Positions 37,673 through 51,712 of a DNA stretch of 64,000 nt are shown piece after piece. The notes under the pieces were generated by a model. It saw only the letters and a list, made by a program, of their open reading frames with translations, was not told the origin of the DNA and did not search any database. A program made the translations under genes and the position numbers. Location: assembly GCF_029962485.1 (NCBI RefSeq), contig NZ_CP073637.1, positions 248,001 to 312,000 of the forward strand, written 5' to 3'. The DNA comes from Burkholderia cepacia. Lineage in GTDB: Bacteria; Pseudomonadota; Gammaproteobacteria; Burkholderiales; Burkholderiaceae. Position 1 is the first letter of the stretch; each line of letters starts with the position of its first letter.

Positions 37673-37883
37673 GTCGTGTCTCCTGTGCGGGGCGATCGGC
37701 CGGGGCGACGTGCGCCTGCCTGGCCTGTTCGATGTCGAAGGCGCACACGCGTGGGTGTGTGCGGCGAATCGGTACATGCGACAGAGTGTAGCGGGCGACC
37801 GCGAGCGAAAACTTGCGAACTTAATCGCCGGCCCCTACGATGGCGCAATTTCCAGTCTTGAAATAATCATTGGAGGGCAGAAG

Positions 37884-38408
37884 ATGGCGCAAGCCGAATT
37901 GGATGCCATCGATCGGCGGATTCTCGCGATTCTTCAGGAGAACGGGCGCTTGTCGAACCAGGAGATCGCCGAGCGCGTGAACCTGTCGCCGAGCCCGTGC
38001 CTGCGGCGGATCCGGAGGCTCGAGGAGATCGGCGTGATCACCGGCTATGTCGCGCTGCTGAACCCGCAGAAACTCGGGCTCGACCTGCTCGCGTATGTGA
38101 GCGTGCGGCTCGAGAAGCGCGGCGGCTTGGCGCCGGTACGGGTCGACGAGACGTCGGCGCGCGCGGGCGCGACCCATGCGGAGCTGTTCCGCGCGGCCGT
38201 GCAGACCTGGCCGGAAGTGGTCGCGTGCCACGCGATGACCGGGGACATGGATTACCTGCTACGCGTGCAGGTCGAGGACATGGCGCATTTCTCCCGCTTC
38301 GTGCAGGAGCATTTGCTGCATCACCCGTCGGTGATCGACGTGAAGACGAGCTTCTCGCTCGAATGCTTCAAGGAGACGACGGCGTTGCCGATTCGCTCGG
38401 TGCGCTAG
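37884..38408 (+). CDS. Lrp/AsnC-family transcriptional regulator
   Basis: A 174-aa protein. N-terminal HTH: LDAIDRRILAILQENGRLSNQEIAERVNLSPSPCLRRIRRLEE. The C-terminal RAM domain (VVACHAMTGDMDYLLRVQVEDMAHFSRFV) binds amino acids. A 10-residue insertion before the RAM core makes it slightly longer than typical (150-165 aa). GGAGGG precedes the ATG. Divergent transcription from hppD suggests it responds to an aromatic amino acid and controls hppD. Confidence 0.92.
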   Translation: MAQAELDAIDRRILAILQENGRLSNQEIAERVNLSPSPCLRRIRRLEEIGVITGYVALLNPQKLGLDLLAYVSVRLEKRGGLAPVRVDETSARAGATHAELFRAAVQTWPEVVACHAMTGDMDYLLRVQVEDMAHFSRFVQEHLLHHPSVIDVKTSFSLECFKETTALPIRSVR

Positions 38409-38465
38409 CGGGGAGGGGAAGGAGGGCGGCCGGGCGCGCCAAGGACGCGGCCCGGCTGGCCGATG

Positions 38466-39113
38466 TCATGCCGTCAGTGCGGCGGGCATCAGCGATGCGA
38501 TGAACTTCGTCGTGCGGTGCGCCTGGCGCTTCATCGCGTAGTCGAACACGGCGGCCTGTTCCTGCAGCATCTCGGCGATGATCGTCGAGTGGTCGGCCGG
38601 CGGCAGCGACAGGTACGCATCGGCTTCGCCGTACGCGTACTCGATCCGCATCCCGGACTTCTTCGCGATGTGCATCATCGTCGCGTTACGCGACAGGCAA
38701 TGCATGTACAGCATCGTCACGCGCGTGTTGCGGCTGCGGATCGCCGCGCGCTCGAACAACTTCGAGCCGACGCCGCGGCCGCGTGCGCTTTCGAGCACCG
38801 ACACGCCGAATTCGGCCGTGCGCTTGTCGCCCTCGGCCGGCAGATAGGCCAGGTGGCCGACGCCGATCAGTTCGAGGTCGTGGTCGAACACGCCGAACAC
38901 GGTGTCGCGACCGAAGTCGATCGTGCGGACATAGTTCTCGATCACGTGGTCGGGCACCATCTGGCCGAAGCGCAGCAGGCGATCCTCTTCGTCGAGCGAG
39001 AGAAAGTGGGTGAGCATCTGCTCACGGTCTTTGGAAGCCAGTTCCCTGACGAGAACCGGCGCACTACCGACCGTGCCGACGACTTCGGCAGGGCCGTTGA
39101 ATTGCGTGTTCAT
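38466..39113 (-). CDS. GNAT-family N-acetyltransferase
   Basis: A 215-aa protein. The acetyl-CoA loop is VSVLESARGRGVGSKLFERAA (R-G-R-G-V-G variant of Q/RxxGxG/A), and VLVRELASKDREQMLTHFLSL is a typical N-terminal strand-helix. ATG 39113 has GAGGAAC upstream. Substrate unknown; the two halves suggest a small-molecule or protein acetyltransferase. It faces the Lrp gene with a 57-bp gap. Confidence 0.85.
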   Translation of the reverse strand: MNTQFNGPAEVVGTVGSAPVLVRELASKDREQMLTHFLSLDEEDRLLRFGQMVPDHVIENYVRTIDFGRDTVFGVFDHDLELIGVGHLAYLPAEGDKRTAEFGVSVLESARGRGVGSKLFERAAIRSRNTRVTMLYMHCLSRNATMMHIAKKSGMRIEYAYGEADAYLSLPPADHSTIIAEMLQEQAAVFDYAMKRQAHRTTKFIASLMPAALTA

Positions 39114-39347
39114 CGTGGGTTCCTCAGTGTGTGGCTGCACAAACGGGTTGTGCAATGCAACAGCATTTTACCCGACGGGGTTGGGGAAAACCCGTATTTG
39201 ACGTTATTTGTGCCGAGGGGAAATTCTAAATCCGCTTAGTTAATTCTGTATCTATATGATTTTTAACGGATTTAAAATTCGTCATATGAAATGAGCGACG
39301 GGCGGTCGCAGTGTCCCCGTCACGCAACGCATGCTGCTGCGCGGCAA

Positions 39348-39953
39348 TCAGGCTGCCGTCGACAGCCCGCGTTCGATCAGGTCGATCACCTGTTCGGCGA
39401 AGTCGCGATAGCCGAGGCGGCCGCCCGGCTTCAGCCACGTGAACGTCCAGTTGATCATCCCGAATACCATCATCGTCACCGATGTCTGGTTTTCCTTCGA
39501 GATGCGGTCCGGGTACGCGCGGGCGAGCTGGCGCGTGAACGCCGCGACGATGTCGCGCTGGCGGTCGAGCACGATTTCGCGCTGCGCATCCTCGAGATAC
39601 TTCACGTCGTTGAGCAGCGCGACGTGCCGGCTGTGCGACGTCTCGTACTCGGCGAGGAATGCGCGCACGAGTTCGGCGAACGCGTCGCGCTCGCTGAGGC
39701 CGTGCCGCTGGCTCGCACCTTCCACCTCGGCGATGATCAGCATCAGCCGTTTGGTGTAGCGGTCGAGCAGGTCGAACAGGATCGCTTCCTTGCTCTCGTA
39801 ATAGTGATAGAGGCGTGCCTTCGACGTGCCGCTCGCGGTCGCGAGATCGGACATCGACGTGCTCGGGTAGCTCGTCTGCGCGAATTTCTCGGCGGCCAGA
39901 TCGAGGATCTGTTCGCGCTGGGATTCGTGGTCGGGCGCTCGGGTACGGGCCAT
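39348..39953 (-). CDS. TetR-family regulator, likely PaaR of the paa operon
   Basis: A 201-aa protein. HTH: QREQILDLAAEKFAQTSYPSTSMSDLATASGTSKARLYHYYESKEAILF. The C-terminal ligand domain is helical. Beta-proteobacteria use TetR-type PaaR, which releases DNA when phenylacetyl-CoA binds. The gene is near paaABCDE in the same orientation, and a palindrome typical of TetR operators overlaps the paa promoter. The assignment as PaaR is inferred. Confidence 0.85.
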   Translation of the reverse strand: MARTRAPDHESQREQILDLAAEKFAQTSYPSTSMSDLATASGTSKARLYHYYESKEAILFDLLDRYTKRLMLIIAEVEGASQRHGLSERDAFAELVRAFLAEYETSHSRHVALLNDVKYLEDAQREIVLDRQRDIVAAFTRQLARAYPDRISKENQTSVTMMVFGMINWTFTWLKPGGRLGYRDFAEQVIDLIERGLSTAA

Positions 39954-39969
39954 GGTCGAATGCGGAAGA

Positions 39970-40794
39970 TTAGCGGTGCGCGAGAGCCGCGCGGGCCGTG
40001 CGCACCTGCGTGGAAGAGAGGGCGTCGGGCGCGTCGTCCTGCAGCTCGAGCCGGCCGGCGGCCGCGAGTTCGCGGCAGCGCCACCAGGCGATCGAATCGC
40101 TGACGAACAGCCCGCCGCGGTCGGCGGCAGCCATGATGCTGCCGACGAGGCGTCGTGCGGGCAGCCAGTCGGCTTCCGCGCGCGAGACGATCAGCGCGTC
40201 GAGATCGGCGTAGTGGCCGCTCTTGATCGTGTTGCTGACCCAGTAGCGCAGTTCGGCGTTCAGGTGTTTCGCCTCCTGCCATTCGAGTGCGAGGCGGCCG
40301 ATGCGCAGCACCGAGATCGGCGCGGCCACCGGGCGTTTGCGCGCCAGTTCCGCGGGCGAGAACATCCCGGTCGAGCAGGCCTGGTCGGTGCGCGACAGCG
40401 CCGCGCGTTGCGTCGAGTCGAAATCGGCGGCCGACAGCCGTACCTCGTTCAGGCGCTGCGGTACGTTGCGCAGGTGGTAGGCGACGCGGCGCAGCAGCAG
40501 CTTGTCGCCGACGCTCGGCGCGTGCCACACGACCACCTGGCCCGACTCCATCGCGAGCTGGTCGAGACGAGCGAATTCATCCTCGATTTCCGCGTTCCAG
40601 TCGGGGATCTGGTCGCCGAGCACGTGGTGCCAGAAGGCGGCGCGCGTGTCGGGCGTCTCGTCGGCGCCCTTGAGCGGTCCGACGCCGAGATCGTCGAGCA
40701 ATCCGACGACGCGCTCGTCGCGTCCGGCTTGCGCGAGTGCCTCGCGCAGCGACGCGGCGGCGGTGCCGCCCTGAATCACATGAATGGTACTCAT
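39970..40794 (-). CDS. DUF1835 domain protein
   Basis: A 274-aa protein. The N-terminal half (IHVIQGGTAAASLREALAQAG ... VGPL) matches DUF1835, and the C-terminal half (WSNT-type Trp/Arg-rich region EADWLPARRLVGSIM) the companion DUF3658-like part. Function unknown. It lies 16 bp upstream of the TetR gene on the same strand, so the two are probably co-transcribed. Confidence 0.75.
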   Translation of the reverse strand: MSTIHVIQGGTAAASLREALAQAGRDERVVGLLDDLGVGPLKGADETPDTRAAFWHHVLGDQIPDWNAEIEDEFARLDQLAMESGQVVVWHAPSVGDKLLLRRVAYHLRNVPQRLNEVRLSAADFDSTQRAALSRTDQACSTGMFSPAELARKRPVAAPISVLRIGRLALEWQEAKHLNAELRYWVSNTIKSGHYADLDALIVSRAEADWLPARRLVGSIMAAADRGGLFVSDSIAWWRCRELAAAGRLELQDDAPDALSSTQVRTARAALAHR

Positions 40795-40922
40795 CGGCCT
40801 GTCGTCAACAAAAGAAAACCGCCGGCCGGGCGGACATTGCGATGTCCAGCCGGCCGGCGGCCCCTAGTGTAAGCGAGATGTGTGACGGCGAGAAACCGTT
40901 CGGCGGCGCGACGCAACGCCGC

Positions 40923-42011
40923 TCAACGCTCGTCGTAGCTCACGACGACCTTGTCGCTGATCGGGTGGCACTGGCACGTGAGCACGAAGCCGTCTTTCAC
41001 TTCATGCTCCTCGAGCGTGTAGTTCTTCTCCATCCGCACCTCGCCCTCGATCACCTTCGCGCGGCACGTGCAGCACACGCCGCCCTTGCACGCGTACGGC
41101 AGCGCGAGGCCCGCGCGCAGGCCGACGTCGAGCAGGCTCACGCCCTGGTACGGCAGGCGCAGCTTGCGTTTCTTGCCGTCGAGCACGATTTCGAGGTCGG
41201 CGGCCGGTGTCTGGTCGGTGATCTCGACGACCGGTGCGCCGGCTTGCGGCAGCGGCGTGCCGAAGCGCTCGACATGCACCTTCGCCTGCGGCACGCCGGC
41301 CGCCTTCAGCGCGGCTTCGGCGGCGTCCATCATCGGCGCGGGGCCGCAGATGAACGCTTCGTCGATCGCATCGGCCGGCGTCAGCGTATCGAGGAATTCC
41401 GCGCATTTCGCCTGGTCGAGCACGCCGTTGAACAGCTCGACGTCCTGCAGGTCGTCCGATAGCACGTGATACAGGACGAAGCGGTTCATGTAGCGGTTCT
41501 TCAGGTCCTCGAGCTCCTCCGCGAACATGATCGCGTCGACGCTGCGGTTCCCGTAGATCAGCGTGAACGTGCTGCGGGGCTCGAGTTCGAGCGTCGTCTT
41601 CACGATCGCGAGCACCGGCGTGATCCCCGAGCCGCCGGAAAACGCGACGTACTGCTTGCCGTGATCGGCGTTCAGGTGCGTGAAGAAGCGGCCGTCCGGC
41701 GTCATCACGTCGATCGTGTGGCCAGCCTTCAGCGAGTCGAACGCGAAGTTCGAGAAGCGGCCGCCGCGCACGCGCTTGATGCCGATGCGCAGTTCGCCGT
41801 CACGGTCGTAGTCCGTCGTGCCGACGCAGATCGAATACGAGCGGCGCGTTTCCTCGCCGTCGATGTGGGTCTTCAGCGTGACGAACTGGCCCTGCGTGAA
41901 GCGGTACGCGTCGCGTAGCTCGGGCGGCACGTCGAAGGAGACGGTCACGGCGTCGGCGGTCTCTGGCCGCACGTCGCGGATACGCAGCGGATGAAATTGC
42001 GGGGTCGCCAT
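40923..42011 (-). CDS. paaE: Phenylacetyl-CoA epoxidase reductase subunit
   Basis: A 362-aa protein. It moves electrons from NADPH via FAD and a 2Fe-2S cluster to PaaAC. FAD site: RRSYSICVG; NAD site: GSGITPVLAIVKTTL; C-terminal plant-type ferredoxin CKGGVCCTCRAK with a later Cys (CQCHP). The start codon follows the paaD stop by 2 bp. Last gene of paaABCDE. Confidence 0.95.
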   Translation of the reverse strand: MATPQFHPLRIRDVRPETADAVTVSFDVPPELRDAYRFTQGQFVTLKTHIDGEETRRSYSICVGTTDYDRDGELRIGIKRVRGGRFSNFAFDSLKAGHTIDVMTPDGRFFTHLNADHGKQYVAFSGGSGITPVLAIVKTTLELEPRSTFTLIYGNRSVDAIMFAEELEDLKNRYMNRFVLYHVLSDDLQDVELFNGVLDQAKCAEFLDTLTPADAIDEAFICGPAPMMDAAEAALKAAGVPQAKVHVERFGTPLPQAGAPVVEITDQTPAADLEIVLDGKKRKLRLPYQGVSLLDVGLRAGLALPYACKGGVCCTCRAKVIEGEVRMEKNYTLEEHEVKDGFVLTCQCHPISDKVVVSYDER

Positions 42012-42013
42012 AT

Positions 42014-42577
42014 TTAATAGGGTTTGAAGTAGTCGAAGGGTTCGCGGCAGTCGACGCAGCGATACAGCGCCTTGCAGGCCGTGGACGCGAATTGCGCGAG
42101 ACGCTCGGTGCGGGCGGAGCCGCAGCGCGGGCAGGTGGGCGCCGCGACCGGCCGCGGCACGAAACGCACGACGTTTTCCCGCGGTGCGGCGCTGCCGCAC
42201 TGGCCGACCGGCGGCGCGATGCCGTACGCGCGAAGCTTGTCGCGCGCTTCCTCCGTGATCCAGTCGGTCGTCCAGGCGGGCGCGAGCACCGTCTCGATCC
42301 GGTGCGGCGGCAGTTCGGCGGCCTGCAGCGCGGCGGCGATGTCCTCGGCGATCTGCGACATGGCCGGGCAGCCCGAGTAGGTCGGCGTGATCACGACTTC
42401 GAGCTGGCCGTCGTCCGCGCGGCGGACGTCGCGCAGGATGCCGAGCTCGCGGATCGACACGACCGGGATCTCCGGATCGGGCACGGCTTCCAGCACGTCC
42501 CACGCACGGGCGAGCAGCGGATCGTCGTGGCGCACGGCGGGTGCGGCGTGGGCAGGGGCAGCGGTCTGGACGGACAT
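42014..42577 (-). CDS. paaD: Phenylacetate degradation protein PaaD (Fe-S assembly type)
   Basis: A 187-aa protein. The N-terminal DUF59/MIP18 domain shows VPDPEIPVVSIRELGIL and TPTYSGCPAM; the C-terminus has a CPRCGSARTE zinc-ribbon pair ending with CVDC. PaaD is thought to help mature the Fe-S or diiron centres of the epoxidase. Coupled tightly with paaE. Confidence 0.93.
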   Translation of the reverse strand: MSVQTAAPAHAAPAVRHDDPLLARAWDVLEAVPDPEIPVVSIRELGILRDVRRADDGQLEVVITPTYSGCPAMSQIAEDIAAALQAAELPPHRIETVLAPAWTTDWITEEARDKLRAYGIAPPVGQCGSAAPRENVVRFVPRPVAAPTCPRCGSARTERLAQFASTACKALYRCVDCREPFDYFKPY

Positions 42578-42602
42578 CGTCGGGCTCCGTGGCGTTGGCC
42601 GG

Positions 42603-43406
42603 TTACCAGGTCGCGCCGGGATGCTGGCGCGCGAGGCTCTGCATTTCGGCGAGCAGGTAGCCCATGTGCTCCGAGTGCTCGCCCTGCTTGCCGGTCGTCA
42701 CGTGCTTCACGGGCGCCGGCAGTGCGAGCGTCGCCTCGACGAGCGCATCGTCTACGTCAGCGCGCCACGCGGCTTCGATCGCGGCCGGTGCCGGGCCGAT
42801 GCCAAGGGCGGCGATCGCGTCGTCGATCGCATCGGCCGCGAAGAATTCGCGCGTGTACGGCATCAGGTAGTCGAGCGCATCCTGCGCGCGGCGGTGCGAT
42901 GCGTCGGTACCGTCGCCGAGGCGCACGAGCCATTCGCGTGCGTGCTGTACGTGATAGCGGGTTTCCTTCACCGATTTCGCGGCGATTGCGGCGAGCTGCG
43001 GGTCGGTCGACGTTTCCAGCGCGCTCCATACGTGCAGCATCAGCGCCGCGTACAGGAAGTTGCGCACGATTGTCACCGCGTAGTCCTTGTCGGCGTGCGC
43101 GGTGCCGGAGACCGGGCCGTAGTGCGGCAGCTCGGCGAGCGTGAAGTTCGCGAATTCGCGCTCGGTGCGGAAGTACGCGTAGTCGTCCTCGGTCTTCGTC
43201 GCGCCGTTGAGCTGGCGCTCGAGCTCGGCCGCGTGCGTATACAGCATGCGCGACTGGCCGATGAGGTCGAGGCTCATGTTGGTGAGCGCGATGTCTTCCT
43301 CGAGGATCGGGCCGTGGCCGCACCATTCGGCGTTGCGCTGACCGAGGATCAGCGCGTTGTCCGCGAGGCGCAGCACGTAGGAGAGGTGTTCGGGCGTGAT
43401 CGTCAT
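42603..43406 (-). CDS. paaC: Phenylacetyl-CoA epoxidase subunit C
   Basis: A 267-aa ferritin-like protein forming the PaaAC heterodimer; PaaC is the structural, non-catalytic partner. Typical blocks: LRLADNALILGQRNAEWCGHGPILEEDIAL and VKETRYHVQHAREWLVRLGDGT. It lies between paaB and paaD with short gaps (10 and 25 bp). Confidence 0.94.
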   Translation of the reverse strand: MTITPEHLSYVLRLADNALILGQRNAEWCGHGPILEEDIALTNMSLDLIGQSRMLYTHAAELERQLNGATKTEDDYAYFRTEREFANFTLAELPHYGPVSGTAHADKDYAVTIVRNFLYAALMLHVWSALETSTDPQLAAIAAKSVKETRYHVQHAREWLVRLGDGTDASHRRAQDALDYLMPYTREFFAADAIDDAIAALGIGPAPAAIEAAWRADVDDALVEATLALPAPVKHVTTGKQGEHSEHMGYLLAEMQSLARQHPGATW

Positions 43407-43416
43407 GGCGCGGGCG

Positions 43417-43701
43417 TTACATGTGGTTGACTTCGTCGGGCAGCGTGTAGAACGTCGGGTGGCGGTAGATCTTGTCGCCCGCCGGCTCGAACAGTTCGGC
43501 CTTTTCGCTCGGGTCCGACGCGGTGATCGCCGACGACGGCACCACCCAGATGCTCACGCCTTCCTGACGGCGCGTGTAGACGTCGCGCGCCATGCGCAGC
43601 GCCATCGTCGCGTCGGCGGCGTGCAGGCTGCCGCAATGCTTGTGGTCGAGGCCCTGCTTGCTGCGCACGAACACTTCCCAGATCGGCCATTCCTTGTTCA
43701 T
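43417..43701 (-). CDS. paaB: Phenylacetyl-CoA epoxidase subunit B
   Basis: A 94-aa protein, normal size for PaaB, beginning MNKEWPIWEVFVRSKQGLDHKH. It bridges the PaaAC units. ATG 43701 is preferred to the adjacent GTG because AGGAGAAAG fits it. It lies 36 bp after paaA. Confidence 0.94.
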   Translation of the reverse strand: MNKEWPIWEVFVRSKQGLDHKHCGSLHAADATMALRMARDVYTRRQEGVSIWVVPSSAITASDPSEKAELFEPAGDKIYRHPTFYTLPDEVNHM

Positions 43702-43737
43702 CACTTTCTCCTGATTCCTGAATTCGAGTGTTGCCGC

Positions 43738-44736
43738 TCAGGCGGCGTGCTGTTCGGCGCGGGCCTGGCGCTTCGCTTCGTGCGCGAGCGCGGCTTCACG
43801 TACCCAGGCGCCGTCGTCGTGTGCTTTCACGCGGGTCGCGAGGCGTTCCTTGTTGCACGGGCCGTCGCCGTTGACCACGCGCCAGAATTCGTCCCAGTCG
43901 ATCGTGCCGTAGTCGTGATGGCCGCGCGCTTCGTTCCATTTCAGGTCGGGGTCGGGCAGCGTCACGCCGAGCACCTTCGCCTGGTCGACCGTCGCGTCGA
44001 CGAATTTCTGGCGCAGGTCGTCGTTCGAGATCCGCTTGATGCCCCATTTCGCGGACTGGCTGCTGTGGACCGAATCGGCGTCGCTCGGGCCGAACATCAT
44101 CAGCACCGGCCACCACCAGCGGTCCACGGCCTGCTGGACCATCGCGCGCTGCGCGTCGGTACCCTTCATCATCGACAGCAGCGCATCGAAACCCTGGCGC
44201 TGGTGGAACGACTCTTCCTTGCACACGCGGATCATCGCGCGTGCGTACGGGCCGTACGTGCAGCGGCACAGCGGGATCTGGTTCATGATCGCGGCGCCGT
44301 CGACAAGCCAGCCGATCACGCCGACATCGGCCCAGGTCGGCGTCGGATAGTTGAAGATGCTCGAATATTTCGCCTTGCCGGCGTGCAGTGCGTCGATCAG
44401 CGAATCGCGCGACACGCCAAGCGTTTCGGCCGCGCTATACAGATAGAGGCCGTGGCCGGCTTCGTCCTGGACCTTCGCGAGCAGGATCGCCTTGCGCTTC
44501 AGGCTCGGCGCGCGCGAGATCCAGTTGCCTTCCGGCAGCATGCCGACGACTTCCGAATGCGCGTGCTGTGAGATCTGGCGCACCAGCGTCTTGCGATAGG
44601 CGTCGGGCATCCAGTCCTGTGGTTCGATCTTGCCGTCGGCTGCCATCACCGCGTCGAACCGCGCCTGCTCGGGCGACTCGGCTGCGGCGTCGAGCGGCGC
44701 GACGTTGCCGGGGATGTCGAGGGATTGCGTGTACAT
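43738..44736 (-). CDS. paaA: Phenylacetyl-CoA epoxidase catalytic subunit A
   Basis: A 332-aa diiron enzyme that forms ring-1,2-epoxyphenylacetyl-CoA with PaaBCE. Metal-ligand motifs are DEAGH ([15 protein letters not shown]) and EESFHQRQG. Start [11 protein letters not shown] at 44736. First gene of the paaABCDE operon, which lacks paaK, paaG, paaZ and others in this window. Confidence 0.96.
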   Translation of the reverse strand: MYTQSLDIPGNVAPLDAAAESPEQARFDAVMAADGKIEPQDWMPDAYRKTLVRQISQHAHSEVVGMLPEGNWISRAPSLKRKAILLAKVQDEAGHGLYLYSAAETLGVSRDSLIDALHAGKAKYSSIFNYPTPTWADVGVIGWLVDGAAIMNQIPLCRCTYGPYARAMIRVCKEESFHQRQGFDALLSMMKGTDAQRAMVQQAVDRWWWPVLMMFGPSDADSVHSSQSAKWGIKRISNDDLRQKFVDATVDQAKVLGVTLPDPDLKWNEARGHHDYGTIDWDEFWRVVNGDGPCNKERLATRVKAHDDGAWVREAALAHEAKRQARAEQHAA

Positions 44737-44767
44737 GGCGAGATTCTCGTCCGGTTGAATGTGTGCG

Positions 44768-44797
44768 AAGTATAAACCAACCGACCGGTCGGTTAAT
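44768..44797 (-). promoter_or_regulatory. paaA promoter with overlapping perfect 16-bp palindrome (TetR-type operator)
   Basis: On the minus strand a TATACT -10 (44768-44773) sits downstream of a TTAACC-like -35 with 16-17 bp spacing. The spacer contains AACCGACCGGTCGGTT (44778-44793), a perfect palindrome. A repressor bound here would block RNA polymerase. It suits the PaaR-like TetR protein encoded 5 kb downstream. Confidence 0.75.
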
Positions 44798-44935
44798 AAA
44801 TTTCTTGTGGATTTGCGGCGAGACTCGGGTAAACGAGGGACGTCGGGGCGCGATCGGGCGGCGCAAGCGCGGTCCCGCACGTGAGTCTCGCGCCTTCTGC
44901 GGCACAATGCCCGCTTTCCGATGAGGATTTTGCCG

Positions 44936-46201
44936 ATGTCATTCCGAAGCAGTTTCGCCGCGGCCATGTTGGGTGCGGCCGTTTTCGTGTCGCCGCTCGT
45001 GGCGTCGGCCGCGCCGGCCGGATGGGTTGCCGCGTGGGCAACCGCGCTGCAGCCGATTCCCGATCTTGCCGCGCCGCCGCCGCTTTACCGCGCGCCCGAC
45101 GTGGCCGGGCGGACCGTGCGCCAGATCGTGTATCCGACGGTGTCGGGGCGCGCCGCGCGGATTCGCGTCAGCAATGCCTACGGCCGCGCGCCGCTGGTCG
45201 TCGAGGCCGCGAGCCTCGCGCGTGCCGGTGAGGGCGCGGTGCTTGCCGGCGGCGCGGTCGTGCCGGTCCGGTTCGGCGGCAAGTCATCGGTGACGCTCGC
45301 GCCGGGCCAGGAGCTCGAAAGCGATCCGGCGGCCATCGACGTGATGGCCGCGCAGCCTTATGCGATCAGTCTCCAGATGGGGCCGAACCAGCGGATGACG
45401 GTCTGGCACCGCGTGTCGAACCAGTTCAACTATGTGTCCGTACCGGGCGACCACGTGAGCGATCCGGGCGCCGCCGCGTTCCGCACTCGCTTTACGCAAT
45501 ACGCATGGGTGTCCGAACTGGCTGTCGAAGCCGGTACCGCGCACGCCAGTGTCGCTGCGATCGGCGACTCGATCACCGACGGGCTGCGCTCCAGCGTGAA
45601 CCGGAACCGCCGCTGGCCCGACGCGCTCGCGCGCCGGCTGACGGCGTCGGGAGCCGATTCGGTCGGCGTCGTGAATCTGGGTATCAGCGGGAACCGGCTG
45701 CTCAGCGATTCCGCGTGCTACGGCACGTCGCTGGCGTCACGGTTCGAACGCGATGCGCTGTCGCGTGCGGGCGTGAAGGTGGCGGTCGTGCTGATCGGCA
45801 TCAACGACATCAACTTCGCGGCGATGCCGCCGCGCGCGGGGCTCGATTGCGACAACCCGCATACGCAGGTCACGGCCGCGTCGCTGATCGACGGTTATCG
45901 CCGGCTGATCGAGGCGGCGCACCGCCAGGGCGTGAAGGTATACGGCGCGACGCTCACGCCGGCTGCGTTGCCGCCCGGCCGCGAAGCGATCCGGCTCGAG
46001 GTGAACCGGTGGATCCGGAGTGGCGGCGGCTTCGACGGCGTGGTCGACTTCGACGCGGTGCTGCGCGATCCGGCGCGTCCGAGCGTGCTGCAGCGCCGAT
46101 ACGATAGCGGCGACGGTATTCACCCGAGCGACGCCGGCTATACGGCGATGGCCGACGCGGTGCCGGTTGAGCAGTTGCAGGCTGCGGCGAGTGGCAAGTG
46201 A
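44936..46201 (+). CDS. SGNH/GDSL-family secreted hydrolase
   Basis: About 421 aa from ATG 44936 (GAGGA upstream; ATG 44921 is also in frame but overlaps that site). Signal peptide [25 protein letters not shown]. Block I is AIGDSITDG with the nucleophilic Ser; GISGNR is the Gly block; LIGINDIN the Asn block; [10 protein letters not shown] holds the catalytic Asp-His. A 190-residue N-terminal beta-rich domain precedes block I. The likely role is a periplasmic esterase or deacetylase. Divergent from paaA. Confidence 0.88.
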   Translation: MSFRSSFAAAMLGAAVFVSPLVASAAPAGWVAAWATALQPIPDLAAPPPLYRAPDVAGRTVRQIVYPTVSGRAARIRVSNAYGRAPLVVEAASLARAGEGAVLAGGAVVPVRFGGKSSVTLAPGQELESDPAAIDVMAAQPYAISLQMGPNQRMTVWHRVSNQFNYVSVPGDHVSDPGAAAFRTRFTQYAWVSELAVEAGTAHASVAAIGDSITDGLRSSVNRNRRWPDALARRLTASGADSVGVVNLGISGNRLLSDSACYGTSLASRFERDALSRAGVKVAVVLIGINDINFAAMPPRAGLDCDNPHTQVTAASLIDGYRRLIEAAHRQGVKVYGATLTPAALPPGREAIRLEVNRWIRSGGGFDGVVDFDAVLRDPARPSVLQRRYDSGDGIHPSDAGYTAMADAVPVEQLQAAASGK

Positions 46202-46208
46202 TGCCTCT

Positions 46209-46310
46209 CTATATATAGAGGGAAGCGTTGCCGGCGGCGTGGAGGTCAGCGGCGTCAGGTCATCCGTCGAGCCCAAAGCTCTCGTGCGCGTCAGCGCACG
46301 AGGGCTTTTT
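46209..46310. terminator. Terminator of the SGNH gene, with an adjacent AT palindrome
   Basis: CTCTATATATAGAG near 46206-46219 is a perfect palindrome. Further on, stem CTCGTGCGC / GCGCACGAG (46281-46302) followed by GGCTTTTT is an intrinsic terminator shielding the rrn promoter region. Confidence 0.7.
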
Positions 46311-46491
46311 CAAACTTTTTTCACAAAGGGGCTTGCGGAGATCGGGGCAGATGCATAGAATCACGCCTCTTTCGCGCTAACGGAAACGCGGCGCGGGAGG
46401 AAGGGAAGCGGTGCTGTTGAGGCAGGTGGTACGGGCCTCGGCGGTGCAGGAAGTTGAGCCCCGCAGTCGCAACGATGTAGTAAAAAAGTTG

Positions 46492-46520
46492 TTGACGAAC
46501 TGCGAAACACGGTTCATAAT
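46492..46520 (+). promoter_or_regulatory. rrn operon promoter
   Basis: TTGACG (46492-46497), 17-bp spacer and CATAAT (46515-46520), preceded by an A-rich stretch (GTAAAAAAGTT) that could be an UP element. It lies about 245 bp upstream of 16S. Confidence 0.8.
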
Positions 46521-46579
46521 CTCGCTTCTCTGCTGCTGAAAACGCAGCGCTGCCGGGAAACACGAAGTTCCTCGCAGAT

Positions 46580-46589
46580 TGCTCTTTAA
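46580..46589 (+). promoter_or_regulatory. boxA antitermination element, rrn leader
   Basis: TGCTCTTTAA in the leader matches the boxA consensus that loads the NusB/NusE antitermination complex. Confidence 0.85.
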
Positions 46590-46765
46590 AAATTAACAGC
46601 CGATAAGTGTGGGCGCTTGATGGAAGCGAGCTGATCCTCGGATCAGATAGCGAAAGTATCAAGAGTCTCACACTAAAGTAAGTCAGGTTTATGAAGCAAT
46701 TCATATTCCTGTCAGCTTTGAGTGAGCGACCGGTTCTTAACTGAACCGAAAACAGTAACAGGTTT

Positions 46766-48298
<1,533 letters not shown>

Positions 48299-48360
48299 CC
48301 AGAGCTTCTCGCAAAGTTGAGCGCTCACGCTTATCGGCTGTAAATTAAAGACAGACTCAG

Positions 48361-48437
48361 GGGTCTGTAGCTCAGTCGGTTAGAGCACCGTCTTGATAAG
48401 GCGGGGGTCGTTGGTTCGAATCCAACCAGACCCACCA
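48361..48437 (+). tRNA. tRNA-Ile (GAT)
   Basis: 77 nt with encoded CCA. Acceptor stem GGGTCTG pairs with CAGACCC; anticodon GAT at 48395-48397; GGTTCGAATCC T-arm. Sits in the 16S-23S spacer as usual. Confidence 0.98.
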
Positions 48438-48474
48438 TTGTCTGGCGGTAACACCTGAGGAAATCTGTACTCAT

Positions 48475-48550
48475 GGGGGCATAGCTCAGCTGGGAGAGCA
48501 CCTGCTTTGCAAGCAGGGGGTCGTCGGTTCGATCCCGTCTGCCTCCACCA
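48475..48550 (+). tRNA. tRNA-Ala (TGC)
   Basis: 76 nt with encoded CCA. Acceptor GGGGGCA pairs with TGCCTCC; anticodon TGC at 48508-48510; GGTTCGATCCC T-arm. Confidence 0.98.
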
Positions 48551-48636
48551 ATCTTCAATGACAAGCGTTCGACTTGGGTCGAATCTTTGTCATTGGCGAT
48601 TGAGCCAGTCAGAGGATATCAACAGATATCGGCTGT

Positions 48637-48646
48637 CGTTCTTTAA
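48637..48646 (+). promoter_or_regulatory. boxA element in the 16S-23S spacer
   Basis: CGTTCTTTAA precedes the 23S gene by about 190 bp, the usual place for the second rrn boxA. The rest of the spacer (48551-48831) shows only processing-stem sequence. Confidence 0.75.
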
Positions 48647-48831
48647 CAATCTGGAAGAAGTAAGTAATTTGGATAGCGGAAGCGTCTTGAGATGGACGTG
48701 AAAACTATCCGGGTTGTGATTGTATCGATGTATCTCAAGATGATTCGAACTCTATGTTTGACTCAATTGGAATACGGCACAACGCGAGAACTCAACCTGT
48801 AGCGACTGTCGATGAGACAGACTCGTTATAG

Positions 48832-51712
<2,881 letters not shown>

